A DNA stretch of 64,000 nt from Bin55 sp965116055. GTDB lineage: Bacteria; Pseudomonadota; Gammaproteobacteria; Pseudomonadales; Azotimanducaceae. The stretch lies in NCBI GenBank assembly GCA_965116055.1, contig OZ220466.1:1984001-2048000 (forward strand), in the 5' to 3' direction. Shown piece after piece: positions 17,726-26,859 of the stretch. A program made the position numbers and the translations under genes. Every line of letters begins with the position of its first letter. Within the stretch, counting starts at the first letter, position 1. The notes beneath the pieces were generated by a model that was not told where the DNA came from, did no database searches, and saw only the letters and a list, made by a program, of their open reading frames with translations.

Positions 17726-19468
17726 CTACATAGTAAACACCGCAATTCCGGTCCATAGCACACCTGCTAGTACCGCTGCAATCGTTGCCTGCGGAATCTG
17801 CGTGCGAACGTGATCCATCAAATCGCAACCGGTGCATACGGAACTGAGCACTGTCGTATCAGAGATCGGCGAGCATTGATCGCCGTACACGCTTCCATCC
17901 ATGACTGCGGCGAAACACAGTGTCATATAGAGATAAGGATGAGAAAGGCCAGATCCTTCCGCAATAGCCCAGGCTAGTGGCATGGCAAGGGGAAACGCAA
18001 CCGCATACGTTCCCCAACTGGAGCCAGTCGAGAACGCAATCGTCATGGTCATCACCTGCAACATAACCGGAAGCATGAAGTAAGGTAGAGCATCTCCAAG
18101 TAAATCCACTAAATAAGCGCCACCGCCCGTTATCTGACTAACGGCACCGATGGTCAAGGCAAGCAATAGGATCACCGAGCCCAATACGACGCCTTTAAAT
18201 CCCGTTTCATAACCTTGAATCAACTCACGTAGCGACATCCCCCGCGCAAGGGCAACGAGCGAGGCAAACAGCAATGCAGCGCCAAATGCCCAGTGAACTT
18301 CTGGTGAACCGAATGCAACAAATGTTCCGATGGCAACGCTAATCAATATCGCTAGCGGCAGGACAAATTCAAGTAAATTCGGCTTGTAACCGTCAGGCAC
18401 ATCGCTGTATTGCAGCTCCTTCGCAGCAAGCACTTGTGCGGTAGGCGAATCGAGTTCATTCGTTGTGCGCGCTCTCGAAATTGCCTGCTTAAGTTCCTTG
18501 TTCAGATACAACGGTTTCTCAATGCTTACAAGAAATGTGCCTAGAACGGCGAAAATCGCATAAAAGCAAAATGGCACGCTTGAGAAGAAGAATGTAATCC
18601 GATCCGCTTCAGTAGCTAAAAATGAGACCCCTGCAACGAAAATAAACGCTTGCACGTACCCTGGCCAAGCGTTAAACGCTAATTGAGACGCAATCGGTGA
18701 CGCGGTTGAATCCACAATGTACGCAAGTTCTTCGTGACTGATTCGTTCCTTGTCGGCAATCGGTTTCACAGTTGTGCCGACTAAAACGGTACTCACCGTG
18801 CCACCTTGAAAAAAGATGACACCTAATCCCCATGCCACTAACTTGGCGCTGATTGGACCGCGAACAAACCGATCAGTGACGTACTGTGCGAATGCTTGGG
18901 CCGCTCCAGTCCTTGACCACACCCCCATCAATCCGCCGAGGAGCCATAGGTAGAGCACCAAAACGCTTGCCGCAGCCGTTGTACCTAAGTGTTCGATCAC
19001 GACATCGCTGAATATGTCGTATTCCGTGAGAATAAACGCGCCTGCAACGATGCCGCCCAATAAGGCTGTAATCGGTTCCCGGGTAACCCAGCAGAGGAGT
19101 ACTGCAACTAGCGCCGGCAACAGCGACCAAAAGCCCCAATGGCGGGTCACAACGTATTGCCAGTATGAAACAGAACCGTCGGTGTCCGTACGAACGACAA
19201 ACTCCTCATCAATACCAGGATCCGATCGGATCTGGTGAGATTCGGCTGGTCCGAGTTTAGCGCTTTCGAAGGGCGTAAACACGACATATTTCGGAGCTTC
19301 ACGAAACATGTAGAACAATTGATTTTCGTCATCTCGTTGCACATCTAATTCGACCGCATCAACGTTCCAGGTTGGGTCGACGATCCTTCCTACCCCGATG
19401 GATAACAGCAACAATCCGACTAGAAGCGCAAACTTTAGATAGCCTGATTTCAAATGGGAAAATTTCAT
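17726..19468 (-). CDS. nhaC: NhaC-family Na+/H+ antiporter
   Basis: This 580-residue polytopic membrane protein has the NhaC-type arrangement: WSLLPALVAVLLCWVTREPITALLGGIVAGAF around residues 110-145, later WGLGVIFFQGGTVSTVL and a TVSTVLVG-type discontinuous-helix region, and SSWGTYAVAFPLAMPLA near the C-terminus. It exchanges Na+ for protons across the inner membrane. An extra ~80-residue polar segment follows the first helix (about residues 28-105), making it longer than usual NhaC proteins; it probably faces the periplasm. The gene is divergent from the DUF2062 gene, with about 270 bases between them. Confidence 0.85.
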   Translation of the reverse strand: MKFSHLKSGYLKFALLVGLLLLSIGVGRIVDPTWNVDAVELDVQRDDENQLFYMFREAPKYVVFTPFESAKLGPAESHQIRSDPGIDEEFVVRTDTDGSVSYWQYVVTRHWGFWSLLPALVAVLLCWVTREPITALLGGIVAGAFILTEYDIFSDVVIEHLGTTAAASVLVLYLWLLGGLMGVWSRTGAAQAFAQYVTDRFVRGPISAKLVAWGLGVIFFQGGTVSTVLVGTTVKPIADKERISHEELAYIVDSTASPIASQLAFNAWPGYVQAFIFVAGVSFLATEADRITFFFSSVPFCFYAIFAVLGTFLVSIEKPLYLNKELKQAISRARTTNELDSPTAQVLAAKELQYSDVPDGYKPNLLEFVLPLAILISVAIGTFVAFGSPEVHWAFGAALLFASLVALARGMSLRELIQGYETGFKGVVLGSVILLLALTIGAVSQITGGGAYLVDLLGDALPYFMLPVMLQVMTMTIAFSTGSSWGTYAVAFPLAMPLAWAIAEGSGLSHPYLYMTLCFAAVMDGSVYGDQCSPISDTTVLSSVCTGCDLMDHVRTQIPQATIAAVLAGVLWTGIAVFTM

Positions 19469-19742
19469 GTGTTCGTTATATAGCCTGTTTAAGATGAGGT
19501 GCCATATGCGCCATTTTTACTGCCTCTTGCTGTAGCCATCAACAAAAAATCCAAACGATTGATAGGAGATTCAGCTGCCACGATCTGAAGTGCATATTGT
19601 TTTCATCAACGTGAACAGAGCGATAAGAAAAAACGTCTTACATAAAACGCAACCGTGTTAAATTCAAAATGCAATCTGCACCGCACGGTAAGTTACCGAG
19701 TGCGCGTTTGCCATGCCTGCAAGCTTCGTAGTCCCTCTCTAG

Positions 19743-20300
19743 ATGTTCCGCTATCTTCGCGCCAAGTTACCGCATCGACGACAGGTTGTCAGACACTGGT
19801 CAATTCGACCGTTCGCGCACATGCTCAACCATCCACGTCATTGGCGACTGCATCGAAACGGCGTCGCGCGCGGCATCTTCATCGGTTTGATCTGTGCGTG
19901 GAATCCTATTCCTGGTACCCAAATGGCAAGCGCCGCGATTTGGGCAGCCCTTGTACGGGCTAATATCCCTACCGCGGTTGCCGCTACCTGGCTCACTAAC
20001 CCACTCACGTTCGTCCCGCTCTATGTTGGAGCATTTTGGATCGGCGATCAGTTGCTGAAAACTGTATTGCCTTCATGGCAGAGCGAACCTTTTTCGATAG
20101 CTGGATTGTGGTCAAAGGAGAGCGCTTTAATACCTTTATTGCTAGGATGCACGATTTGCGCTATCCCTACAGGATACGTTGGGTATTGGTTTACGAAATT
20201 CGTGTGGCGCCGACACATCCTCGCCAAGCGAGAACGGCAGCTTCGACGGCGCATATCGGGATCAAGCAACCCTACTCAGCCGGAACGATTAAGTACATAA
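19743..20300 (+). CDS. DUF2062 membrane protein
   Basis: The 185-residue protein has the DUF2062 pattern: GVARGIFIGLICAWNPIPG, then an R-A-N-I-P-x-A stretch and WLTNPLTFVPLY, with about three hydrophobic helices (residues 44-65, 80-105, 130-155) and a basic C-terminus. Family members are small inner-membrane proteins of unknown role that often sit near lol or comEC genes, as here. Its 3' end overlaps the end of convergent lolE by 25 bases. Confidence 0.85.
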   Translation: MFRYLRAKLPHRRQVVRHWSIRPFAHMLNHPRHWRLHRNGVARGIFIGLICAWNPIPGTQMASAAIWAALVRANIPTAVAATWLTNPLTFVPLYVGAFWIGDQLLKTVLPSWQSEPFSIAGLWSKESALIPLLLGCTICAIPTGYVGYWFTKFVWRRHILAKRERQLRRRISGSSNPTQPERLST

Positions 20301-21484
20301 ACGGGACTCTCTAACAGCGCGAGGCGCAAAGGTTTCACCAATGCGAAGATACCAAGCACAAGCGCTATGAGAATCGCGCCAAGGACATCATAAATAGCGA
20401 CGCGGGCCGGCAGTTCGTCGAATGCTGTCTGTTCTAGGATTGAGATCCCAAGTACATCGTCTACTGCATCGAAGATGGCGTGCATATAGTGTGAGATCGT
20501 TAAACCTAGTACAACGCCTAACGCAATACCGAGCACAGTAATCGAACCGCCTTGAATAGCGAACGCGGTTAATAACTGACGACGACTAGCGCCGATCGTC
20601 GTGAGGATGGCAATGTCGCGACGTTTTACATTGATTAGCATCGCTTGTCCTGCAATGATGTTGAACGATGCCAACATCAACACGAGGGTCATCAAGACAT
20701 ACATTGCTATGCGTTCCGTCTGATACGCACGAAACGCTTCGCCGTATTCATCAATCCAAGTCACCACTTTCGGCTCAACAATTTTTAAGTCCTCAACAGC
20801 AAAAGGGTCGGCAACGGAAATATTCCAGCCGAGCTTTCCAGTCTCCACCAACGTACTATCTTTGATAACTCGTAACGAGACGAAAGCTGCCAACGCGTCC
20901 ACTTCCGTTTGTGAACGGAATACCCCGGTGACTTTGAAAGTCCCAGATTGAGTTTTCAACCCGTTAGAAAATGACGAGACAAATGTGAGATCAATCTCGT
21001 CGTCTATCGCTAAGCCGTATCGAGTTGCCAAGGCCATCGAAAGAACCATGGCGTTATCGGTCCCTAGCTGTTTAAGTTCGCCATCAAGAAAATCCAATTC
21101 AAGGTTTAGTTTCATTGCCGTATCGACGCCTATCAAATTCAACGTCAGCGGTTGTGCCGACCCTCGGCGCATGAACGCCATACCTTGAAATTCCTGCCGC
21201 ACAGCAACGACATCGCTTATTGCGCCAATCCGCTCGAATTGGGCATCCATGTCTTCTTCTATCTCAAGAAAGGCATGCGGTACGAATTGAAGTAGACGTT
21301 CGCGTCGTTCATCAGCGAGACCGTTATGAACGCTTGAGACCACGATCATCAACATGATGCCTAGAGAAAGACCTACTAAAGAAACAGCGTTTACCAGCTT
21401 TGAATAGCCCGACGCACCGGCCATCAGATAACGCATGCTGAGCTTGGTTGAAAACTCGTTATTCCGCAGCTTCAAGTTGACCAT
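20276..21484 (-). CDS. lolE: Lipoprotein-releasing ABC transporter permease LolE
   Basis: This 402-residue permease has an N-terminal transmembrane helix (about 30-55), a large periplasmic MacB-like domain and three C-terminal helices (about 265-390). With LolC and LolD it forms the inner-membrane complex that extracts outer-membrane lipoproteins and hands them to LolA. It is called LolE from its position after lolD and because it lacks the PRxKxFxVxG-type segment of LolC. The first 16 codons overlap lolD by 26 bases; a later Met (for example residue 17) is an alternative start. Confidence 0.85.
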   Translation of the reverse strand: MVNLKLRNNEFSTKLSMRYLMAGASGYSKLVNAVSLVGLSLGIMLMIVVSSVHNGLADERRERLLQFVPHAFLEIEEDMDAQFERIGAISDVVAVRQEFQGMAFMRRGSAQPLTLNLIGVDTAMKLNLELDFLDGELKQLGTDNAMVLSMALATRYGLAIDDEIDLTFVSSFSNGLKTQSGTFKVTGVFRSQTEVDALAAFVSLRVIKDSTLVETGKLGWNISVADPFAVEDLKIVEPKVVTWIDEYGEAFRAYQTERIAMYVLMTLVLMLASFNIIAGQAMLINVKRRDIAILTTIGASRRQLLTAFAIQGGSITVLGIALGVVLGLTISHYMHAIFDAVDDVLGISILEQTAFDELPARVAIYDVLGAILIALVLGIFALVKPLRLALLESPVYVLNRSG

Positions 21485-22139
21485 CTTTTAATCGCACGCT
21501 TCGATTTGCATACGAGCGACTACCTTCATCGTGCGACACGATGACGAAGGCAGTACCCAAGCGCTCACTTATCGACTCAATCAGCGTCATCACAACCGAA
21601 GCGCTTTCCGAATCTAAGCTACCGGTCGGTTCGTCCGCGAGAACGACTTGAGGGTTAGCTACTACGGCGCGAGCGATCGCAACACGTAAACGCTCACCAC
21701 CTGAAAGTTCTTTCGGCAGGTGGTCTATACGATCCCCAAGCTCGATTTGGCGCAATAAAGCAATGGCGATGGTTTGAGCTTGCTTCGTCGACTCTCCTCG
21801 TATTAACAACGGCATTGCGACGTTTTCCAGTGCAGAGAACTCAGCTAGTAAGTGGTGAAACTGATAAACGAATCCAAGCTCACGATTTCGAATTTCCGCC
21901 CGCTGTCGTTCGGTGCAAGCCGTCAGGTTGGTGTCGCCAACCCACACTTCGCCTTCATCTGCGTCGAGCAAACCAGCCAAAATGTGCAGTAGCGTACTTT
22001 TTCCCGATCCGGACCGACCAAAAACGCACACGCGCTCGCCTTGACCGATTGTCAGGTCGATACCCTTAAATATGGGTAGTTTGCGACGACCGTCATCGAA
22101 GGTCTTAGTCAAACCGCGGGCAACAAGCACATCACTCAT
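21459..22139 (-). CDS. lolD: Lipoprotein-releasing ABC transporter ATPase LolD
   Basis: The 226-residue ATP-binding subunit has Walker A GRSGSGKST near residue 40, a Q-loop in FVYQFHHLLAEFSALENV, the signature LSGGERLRVAIARA and Walker B VVLADEPTGSLD. FHHLLAEFSALENV is a LolD-type feature. It powers lipoprotein release by LolCE at the inner membrane. It overlaps lolC by 8 bases and lolE by 26 bases, so the three are translationally linked. Confidence 0.93.
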   Translation of the reverse strand: MSDVLVARGLTKTFDDGRRKLPIFKGIDLTIGQGERVCVFGRSGSGKSTLLHILAGLLDADEGEVWVGDTNLTACTERQRAEIRNRELGFVYQFHHLLAEFSALENVAMPLLIRGESTKQAQTIAIALLRQIELGDRIDHLPKELSGGERLRVAIARAVVANPQVVLADEPTGSLDSESASVVMTLIESISERLGTAFVIVSHDEGSRSYANRSVRLKDGQLEAAE

Positions 22140-23373
22140 CTCGCAGAATCTCTGCTGGCGCTAAGCGCACCGCTTGCCAAGCCGGATACAACGAACCAAG
22201 CGTCACTAGCACGAGCGTCAACCCTATGACACGAGTCACATCGGACGACTGCAATACAACCGTCAATCGATGCAGCGGGAATCCCTCACTTAGCGATACA
22301 CCGAGAAGTTGTATGAAATAGGCATGTACGGTGGGTAGAGCCAACCCAATGAGCCAAGCCAAAGCAATACATATAACGAGGCTCCCTATTGCAATAACCC
22401 AGGCAGATGCAGCAAACACCGAAAGTATCAACGTATTTGAGCCACCTAACGTTCGCAATACTGCCACATCGGCACGCCTGCCGTATACGAGCATAACCGT
22501 GCTTGAAACGAGATTAAACGTTGCCACAGCCACGAGCAGCGACAGTAATAGAAACAACAGATTCTTAAAGCGCTGGAGAAAGTGAGATAACGCCCCGAAT
22601 ACATCCTGCCAAGTTGTTGCTAATAGGTTTCGTTCATTGGCCGCGGCATACATTGAATACAACGCATCTCCGATTACCATCGGATTGTGCAGTTGGAAAT
22701 ATGCAGCATTAGCATCATTTGCTAATCTCAATAAGCGTTTGGAGTCGTCGCGATGTACGTATGCGACCATAGAATCAAGGCTTGTCTGAGTATCAGTCAC
22801 TCCTACCACCTTGAACAGCTTCTGGCGTGGTGTGTATCCGAATGGTGAAATCCCAGCTATAGCGAATGTCACCGTCACTTGATCGTCTACGATAACGTCG
22901 AGATCGCGAGCTATGCCTTTACCTAGCAAAATGCCGAATTCACCGGGCTTCAGCGCATGCCACGCAATACCCAATTCGTGCGCACGATCTGTTGTGAAAG
23001 ACTCGGCCAGTTTCGGCATGATGCCAACCAGCTGCGCTTGCTGAACTGAATTGGCGTTGCTCACAAAACCGCTAACCTGAATGACCGACAGCGCGGCTTT
23101 TACCTCTGGCACTTGATTGACCACGCGTGCCGCTAAATCGTTAGGCACTCCCGCTGGATTTGAAAAGGTTACATGCGGTACTAACGTCAGTACGTTTCGG
23201 TCAAGATCGCGCTGAAATCCAGCGACGATGCCCTGTACGACCAATAGCACAGTAATTGAGACGATCAAACCAATCACCGAAGTCTTGGTTAAGAAACGAA
23301 AACCTATGTCACTAGCGCGAATATATCGCCAGCTCAAAAGCAACCCAAGGGGCTGAAACAGCGCGCGTTTCAA
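22132..23373 (-). CDS. lolC: Lipoprotein-releasing ABC transporter permease LolC
   Basis: The 413-residue permease shares the LolE layout: one N-terminal helix (about 28-52), a periplasmic domain, and three C-terminal helices (about 270-400). ISPFGYTPRQKLFKVVGV near residue 170 matches the LolC-type segment in which the LolA-binding Hook lies. It is the first lol gene; apbE lies 58 bases upstream on the same strand. The presence of separate lolC and lolE supports a gammaproteobacterial origin. Confidence 0.87.
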   Translation of the reverse strand: MKRALFQPLGLLLSWRYIRASDIGFRFLTKTSVIGLIVSITVLLVVQGIVAGFQRDLDRNVLTLVPHVTFSNPAGVPNDLAARVVNQVPEVKAALSVIQVSGFVSNANSVQQAQLVGIMPKLAESFTTDRAHELGIAWHALKPGEFGILLGKGIARDLDVIVDDQVTVTFAIAGISPFGYTPRQKLFKVVGVTDTQTSLDSMVAYVHRDDSKRLLRLANDANAAYFQLHNPMVIGDALYSMYAAANERNLLATTWQDVFGALSHFLQRFKNLLFLLLSLLVAVATFNLVSSTVMLVYGRRADVAVLRTLGGSNTLILSVFAASAWVIAIGSLVICIALAWLIGLALPTVHAYFIQLLGVSLSEGFPLHRLTVVLQSSDVTRVIGLTLVLVTLGSLYPAWQAVRLAPAEILRDE

Positions 23374-23431
23374 TCTACGCGATCACCTGATGTGGATTCC
23401 GCGACTTCAACTTGGTTCGAATTTCAAGCAC

Positions 23432-24436
23432 TCAAAGCGACTTGAAATCGCTCGCAAACACACCGAATCGGTGCAATTCAATATCCCTATCCGATGTGCG
23501 TTCCATGAGTAGCGCCGATAGATTCCATTGCTGGATCAACTCAATGCTGTTTTCGATACCCATCACACTCAATGCAGTTACCCAAGCATCTGCGGACATG
23601 GCGTTTTTCGCGAATACGCTAGCTGCTATCAGATCATGTTCCACAGGTAATCCCGTATTTGGATTGATCAAGTGACTAAGCCTCTCTCCACCTACCTCTC
23701 TAACATTTCTGTAGGTGCCGGATGTCGCGATAGCCCCTTCACTCAGTTCTATATAACCAACCATTTGTTCTGGATGCAAAGGGTTTTCGATACCAACTCG
23801 CCATAACCTATTTTTAGCGTTCAACCCTTTTGCTCTCATATCGCCGCCGATGTCGACAAGGTAGTTTTCACAATCGCCTGATTCGTGCAGTTCGGCTAAA
23901 CGATCCACCGCAAAACCTTTCGCAATCCCCGAAAAATCAAGACGAACACCGTCTTGATTTTTCCTAATCCCAGGCGGCATATTGCGCAATTCGATTAGAT
24001 GCATGCCAACTGCCGATCTGATTGCCTCAATCTCGTCGCTAGATGGAGGTTCGTCATAGTCCGCTGCACCGAACCCCCACCGTTCAACCCACGGCGCAAC
24101 AGTAGGGTTAAACGCACCTCGACTCGCAACTGTTACCCGATGGGCGAACCTTGCTACCTTTACGAAATCCTGGTCAACAGCAACCCAAGCACCGCTTTGA
24201 CTTCGATTGAACTCTGTAATCTGTGAATCATTTCGATATGTTGAAAAAATCAGCGTCAAACGCTCAAGTTCCGCCATTGTCCGCTGCTCTTCCAACGCAC
24301 CACCGCAGTTCGATTCGACGCGAAAGTACGTACCCATAGTGGTCCCGGTGATAACCCGGCTATCAGAAGGCGAACACCCGACACCAATCAAACCGACAAC
24401 CATGAATGCGCATGCAGGGATCGAACTCAATTGCAT
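23432..24436 (-). CDS. apbE: FAD:protein FMN transferase ApbE, lipoprotein
   Basis: This 334-residue periplasmic enzyme links FMN to Thr residues of target flavoproteins such as Nqr or Rnf subunits. It begins with a lipoprotein signal ending GLIGVGC (Cys21). TGTTMGTYFRVE near the N-terminus, VRLDFSGIAKGFAVDRLAE (about 180-200), and NYLVDIGGDMRAKG are diagnostic of the family; the C-terminal SADAWVTALSVMG carries the metal-binding Asp. No Nqr or Rnf genes are in the window. It shares direction with lolCDE and is the first gene of that group. Confidence 0.92.
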   Translation of the reverse strand: MQLSSIPACAFMVVGLIGVGCSPSDSRVITGTTMGTYFRVESNCGGALEEQRTMAELERLTLIFSTYRNDSQITEFNRSQSGAWVAVDQDFVKVARFAHRVTVASRGAFNPTVAPWVERWGFGAADYDEPPSSDEIEAIRSAVGMHLIELRNMPPGIRKNQDGVRLDFSGIAKGFAVDRLAELHESGDCENYLVDIGGDMRAKGLNAKNRLWRVGIENPLHPEQMVGYIELSEGAIATSGTYRNVREVGGERLSHLINPNTGLPVEHDLIAASVFAKNAMSADAWVTALSVMGIENSIELIQQWNLSALLMERTSDRDIELHRFGVFASDFKSL

Positions 24437-24490
24437 CCGATCAATCGCCTAGCCATACCGGTCGTCCCGTAGGGATATAAATATAGGGTG

Positions 24491-24541
24491 CCTCTCAAAT
24501 TCAGATTGAGATTTGATCTATTTTTAGGTGGTTTTGAGAGG
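24491..24541. repeat. 9-bp inverted repeat between apbE and the symporter gene
   Basis: CCTCTCAAA (24491-24499) is the exact reverse complement of TTTGAGAGG (24533-24541), 33 bases apart. It lies between divergent genes and could be an operator or a long-loop hairpin. No regulator is identified. Confidence 0.4.
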
Positions 24542-24651
24542 TTCTCCATAAAAACAATTTAAGGTGACATGGAAGCGCACCTTTATGACGCCGCTTTTTC
24601 ATCACCGACTGCGTTGAACAACATCGGTCGTAAGCCTCTCATGGAGGAGCT

Positions 24652-25941
24652 ATGAACAATCGCCTGCTATTCCCTCTCGTCGTTTTAGCTGCGTTCATCG
24701 GTTGGTTCCTGGCGATGGCGTTCGACAACATACCGTGGTTGTATGAATCGGCAGAGCTGCTCAAAGCGATCTTCCTATCCGCGCTTAGAGCGATTGTCGC
24801 TCCCCTCATTTTCTTTTCGCTCATTGCAGGCATCTTGCGCCTCGGCGATACCGCCGACCTCGGACGCATTGGCGGAACGACGATGCTGTACTACCTGACG
24901 ACTACAAGTATCGCGATCACCCTCGGACTCGTGAGCGTATTTCTTATTCATCCGTGGATCTATACGGAAAGTGTGGCAGTATTGCCACGGTCCGGGATCG
25001 AACCTAGCTTGCTCAACGATTCAACCACCGGCGTCGCCGGACTCCTAGCGGGCGTCATAAAGAGCACTCTAATCAACCCAATCTCGGCGCTCGCGGAAAC
25101 CAACATTCTGGCCATCGTAGTCAATGCGTTGGTGATCGGATTAGCCCTCTTGCTAACTACACAGAAAGATAGCAGCGTACGTCGCGGTATTACCACAGTC
25201 ACCGAAGCTCTATTCAAGATCACCGGATGGATTATCTGGACGGTGCCCATCGGCGTGCTCGGCATCGTATATCAGCTTACAGTAGAAATCGAAGCCGATA
25301 TGACATTGATTACACAGCTACTGACGTTTTCGCTATTAGTGATATGCGTGACGCTGTTCCACGGCATCGTAGTACTTCCGGGCATTGCTTATTTCGTCGG
25401 CCGCATGCATCCAGTTACATTGTTCAAACAAGCGGCGCGACCGCTCGTAGTTGCCTTCACGACCTCTTCCAGTGCCGCCACTGTCCCCGTTACGTTACAA
25501 GCCGCGGAAAATCTCCGCATCCGAAACTCGACGTTTAGTTTTGTCGTGCCTTTCGGTGCGACTGCAAATATGGACGGTAGTGCACTATTCGAGGGCATAG
25601 CGGCCGTATTTATTGCGTATCTGTATGGCATTGACCTTGGCGCGATTCAAATCATCGTCATCTTTTTTGCCGCGATGGCAGCATCCATCGGCGCACCTGG
25701 GATACCAAGCGGGAGCATGGTTGGTATGCAAATGGTGTTGATAGCCGTTGGTTTACCGCTTGAAGCGATTGGCATTCTGTTGGTCGTCGAGCGGCCGTTA
25801 GACATGATCAGAACGGCATGCAATGTGGAAGGTGATTTGGTTGGCTGCACGGTCATTGATCGTTTTGCGCGTAGCCGCCCTATGTCAACCGAGCCCGCTC
25901 AAACTGAAGAAACGACAGGGCTCGGAAGCGCCGCTCAATAA
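24652..25941 (+). CDS. Dicarboxylate/amino acid:cation symporter (DAACS family)
   Basis: The 429-residue membrane protein has the GltP/DctA fold: six N-terminal helices, hairpin loop 1 with TTSSSAATVPVTL (about residues 270-282), the cation-site motif FGATANMDGSALFEGI (about 300-315), and hairpin 2 with GAPGIPSGSMVGMQM. It imports glutamate, aspartate or C4-dicarboxylates using Na+ or H+. The substrate cannot be fixed by eye. Upstream bases contain an AGGAG-like ribosome site. The enoyl-CoA hydratase gene follows after 41 bases. Confidence 0.9.
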   Translation: MNNRLLFPLVVLAAFIGWFLAMAFDNIPWLYESAELLKAIFLSALRAIVAPLIFFSLIAGILRLGDTADLGRIGGTTMLYYLTTTSIAITLGLVSVFLIHPWIYTESVAVLPRSGIEPSLLNDSTTGVAGLLAGVIKSTLINPISALAETNILAIVVNALVIGLALLLTTQKDSSVRRGITTVTEALFKITGWIIWTVPIGVLGIVYQLTVEIEADMTLITQLLTFSLLVICVTLFHGIVVLPGIAYFVGRMHPVTLFKQAARPLVVAFTTSSSAATVPVTLQAAENLRIRNSTFSFVVPFGATANMDGSALFEGIAAVFIAYLYGIDLGAIQIIVIFFAAMAASIGAPGIPSGSMVGMQMVLIAVGLPLEAIGILLVVERPLDMIRTACNVEGDLVGCTVIDRFARSRPMSTEPAQTEETTGLGSAAQ

Positions 25942-25982
25942 AATCTCACTCAACGAGCTTTTTTCTGATAGCAAGGACTTTT

Positions 25983-26753
25983 ATGCCAGAATTTTGTAAA
26001 GTCGAACAAAAAGATCATATTTTTACGGTAACCATTAATCGTCCGGAACGGTTAAACGCACTTCATCCACCGGCCAACGCCGAACTAGGGGAAGTTTTCG
26101 ACGCATTCGCTGCCGACGATGACATGTGGGTGGCAATCATTACCGGCGAAGGCCGCGGCTTTAGTGCAGGAAATGATCTGCGCTATCAAGCTGAAGGTGG
26201 AGAACGTGTTGCTACGCCGCGAGGTTTTGGTGGGCTGACGTCTCGATTCGATTTAGCCAAGCCGGTGGTTGCTGCAGTTAATGGCGTTTCCATGGGCGGC
26301 GGTTTCGAGATTGCGCTTGCATGCGATTTGATCATTGCTTCGGACCGCGCGGTGTTTGCCTTGCCAGAACCGAAAGTCGGACTCGCAGCGCTAGCTGGCG
26401 GCCTACAACGATTACCACGCCAAATCGGTGTCAAACGGGCGTTAGGCATGATATTGACAGGTCGCCACGTATCACCCGAGGAAGGAAAGGAACTTGGATT
26501 TGTCAATGCCGTTGTTCCGCACGATCAGTTGATGGAAGAAACCCACCGATGGGTTGCGATGATCTTGGAGTGTGCACCGCTGTCGATCAGAGCGAGTAAA
26601 GATGTGGTCTATCAAAGTCTTTCGATGGACTCGCTCGAAGGCTCCATGAAGGTGCCATACGAAAGCGTGCGTCGCCTCTCAAGCAGCGAGGATTTCATCG
26701 AAGGCCCACGCGCATTTTCCGAGAAGCGCCCGCCGAACTGGCAAGGACGATAA
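25983..26753 (+). CDS. Enoyl-CoA hydratase/isomerase family protein
   Basis: The 256-residue crotonase-fold enzyme has the oxyanion-hole segments GFSAGNDL (about 58-65) and NGVSMGGGFEIALACD (about 100-115). Acidic residues E109 in GGGFEI and E131 in LPEPKVGL are at the usual catalytic positions. The sequence resembles the carnitinyl-CoA dehydratase (CaiD)-like branch, but the acyl-CoA substrate cannot be set. It acts in the cytoplasm on CoA thioesters. A stable hairpin follows the gene. Confidence 0.88.
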   Translation: MPEFCKVEQKDHIFTVTINRPERLNALHPPANAELGEVFDAFAADDDMWVAIITGEGRGFSAGNDLRYQAEGGERVATPRGFGGLTSRFDLAKPVVAAVNGVSMGGGFEIALACDLIIASDRAVFALPEPKVGLAALAGGLQRLPRQIGVKRALGMILTGRHVSPEEGKELGFVNAVVPHDQLMEETHRWVAMILECAPLSIRASKDVVYQSLSMDSLEGSMKVPYESVRRLSSSEDFIEGPRAFSEKRPPNWQGR

Positions 26754-26778
26754 CCGAACATAACCTTTCCTTTCACAC

Positions 26779-26804
26779 CCGTTCGCATGCACGACCGCGA
26801 ACGG
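26779..26804. terminator. Hairpin after the enoyl-CoA hydratase gene
   Basis: CCGTTCGC (26779-26786) pairs perfectly with GCGAACGG (26797-26804) across a 10-base loop. There is no T-run after it, so it is an atypical terminator or an attenuator before the gamma-glutamyltransferase gene. Confidence 0.45.
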
Positions 26805-26859
26805 AGTGGTCGGTTCTTGTACGCGAGAGCTAGACTCCTGGCTGTCGACATACATTTGC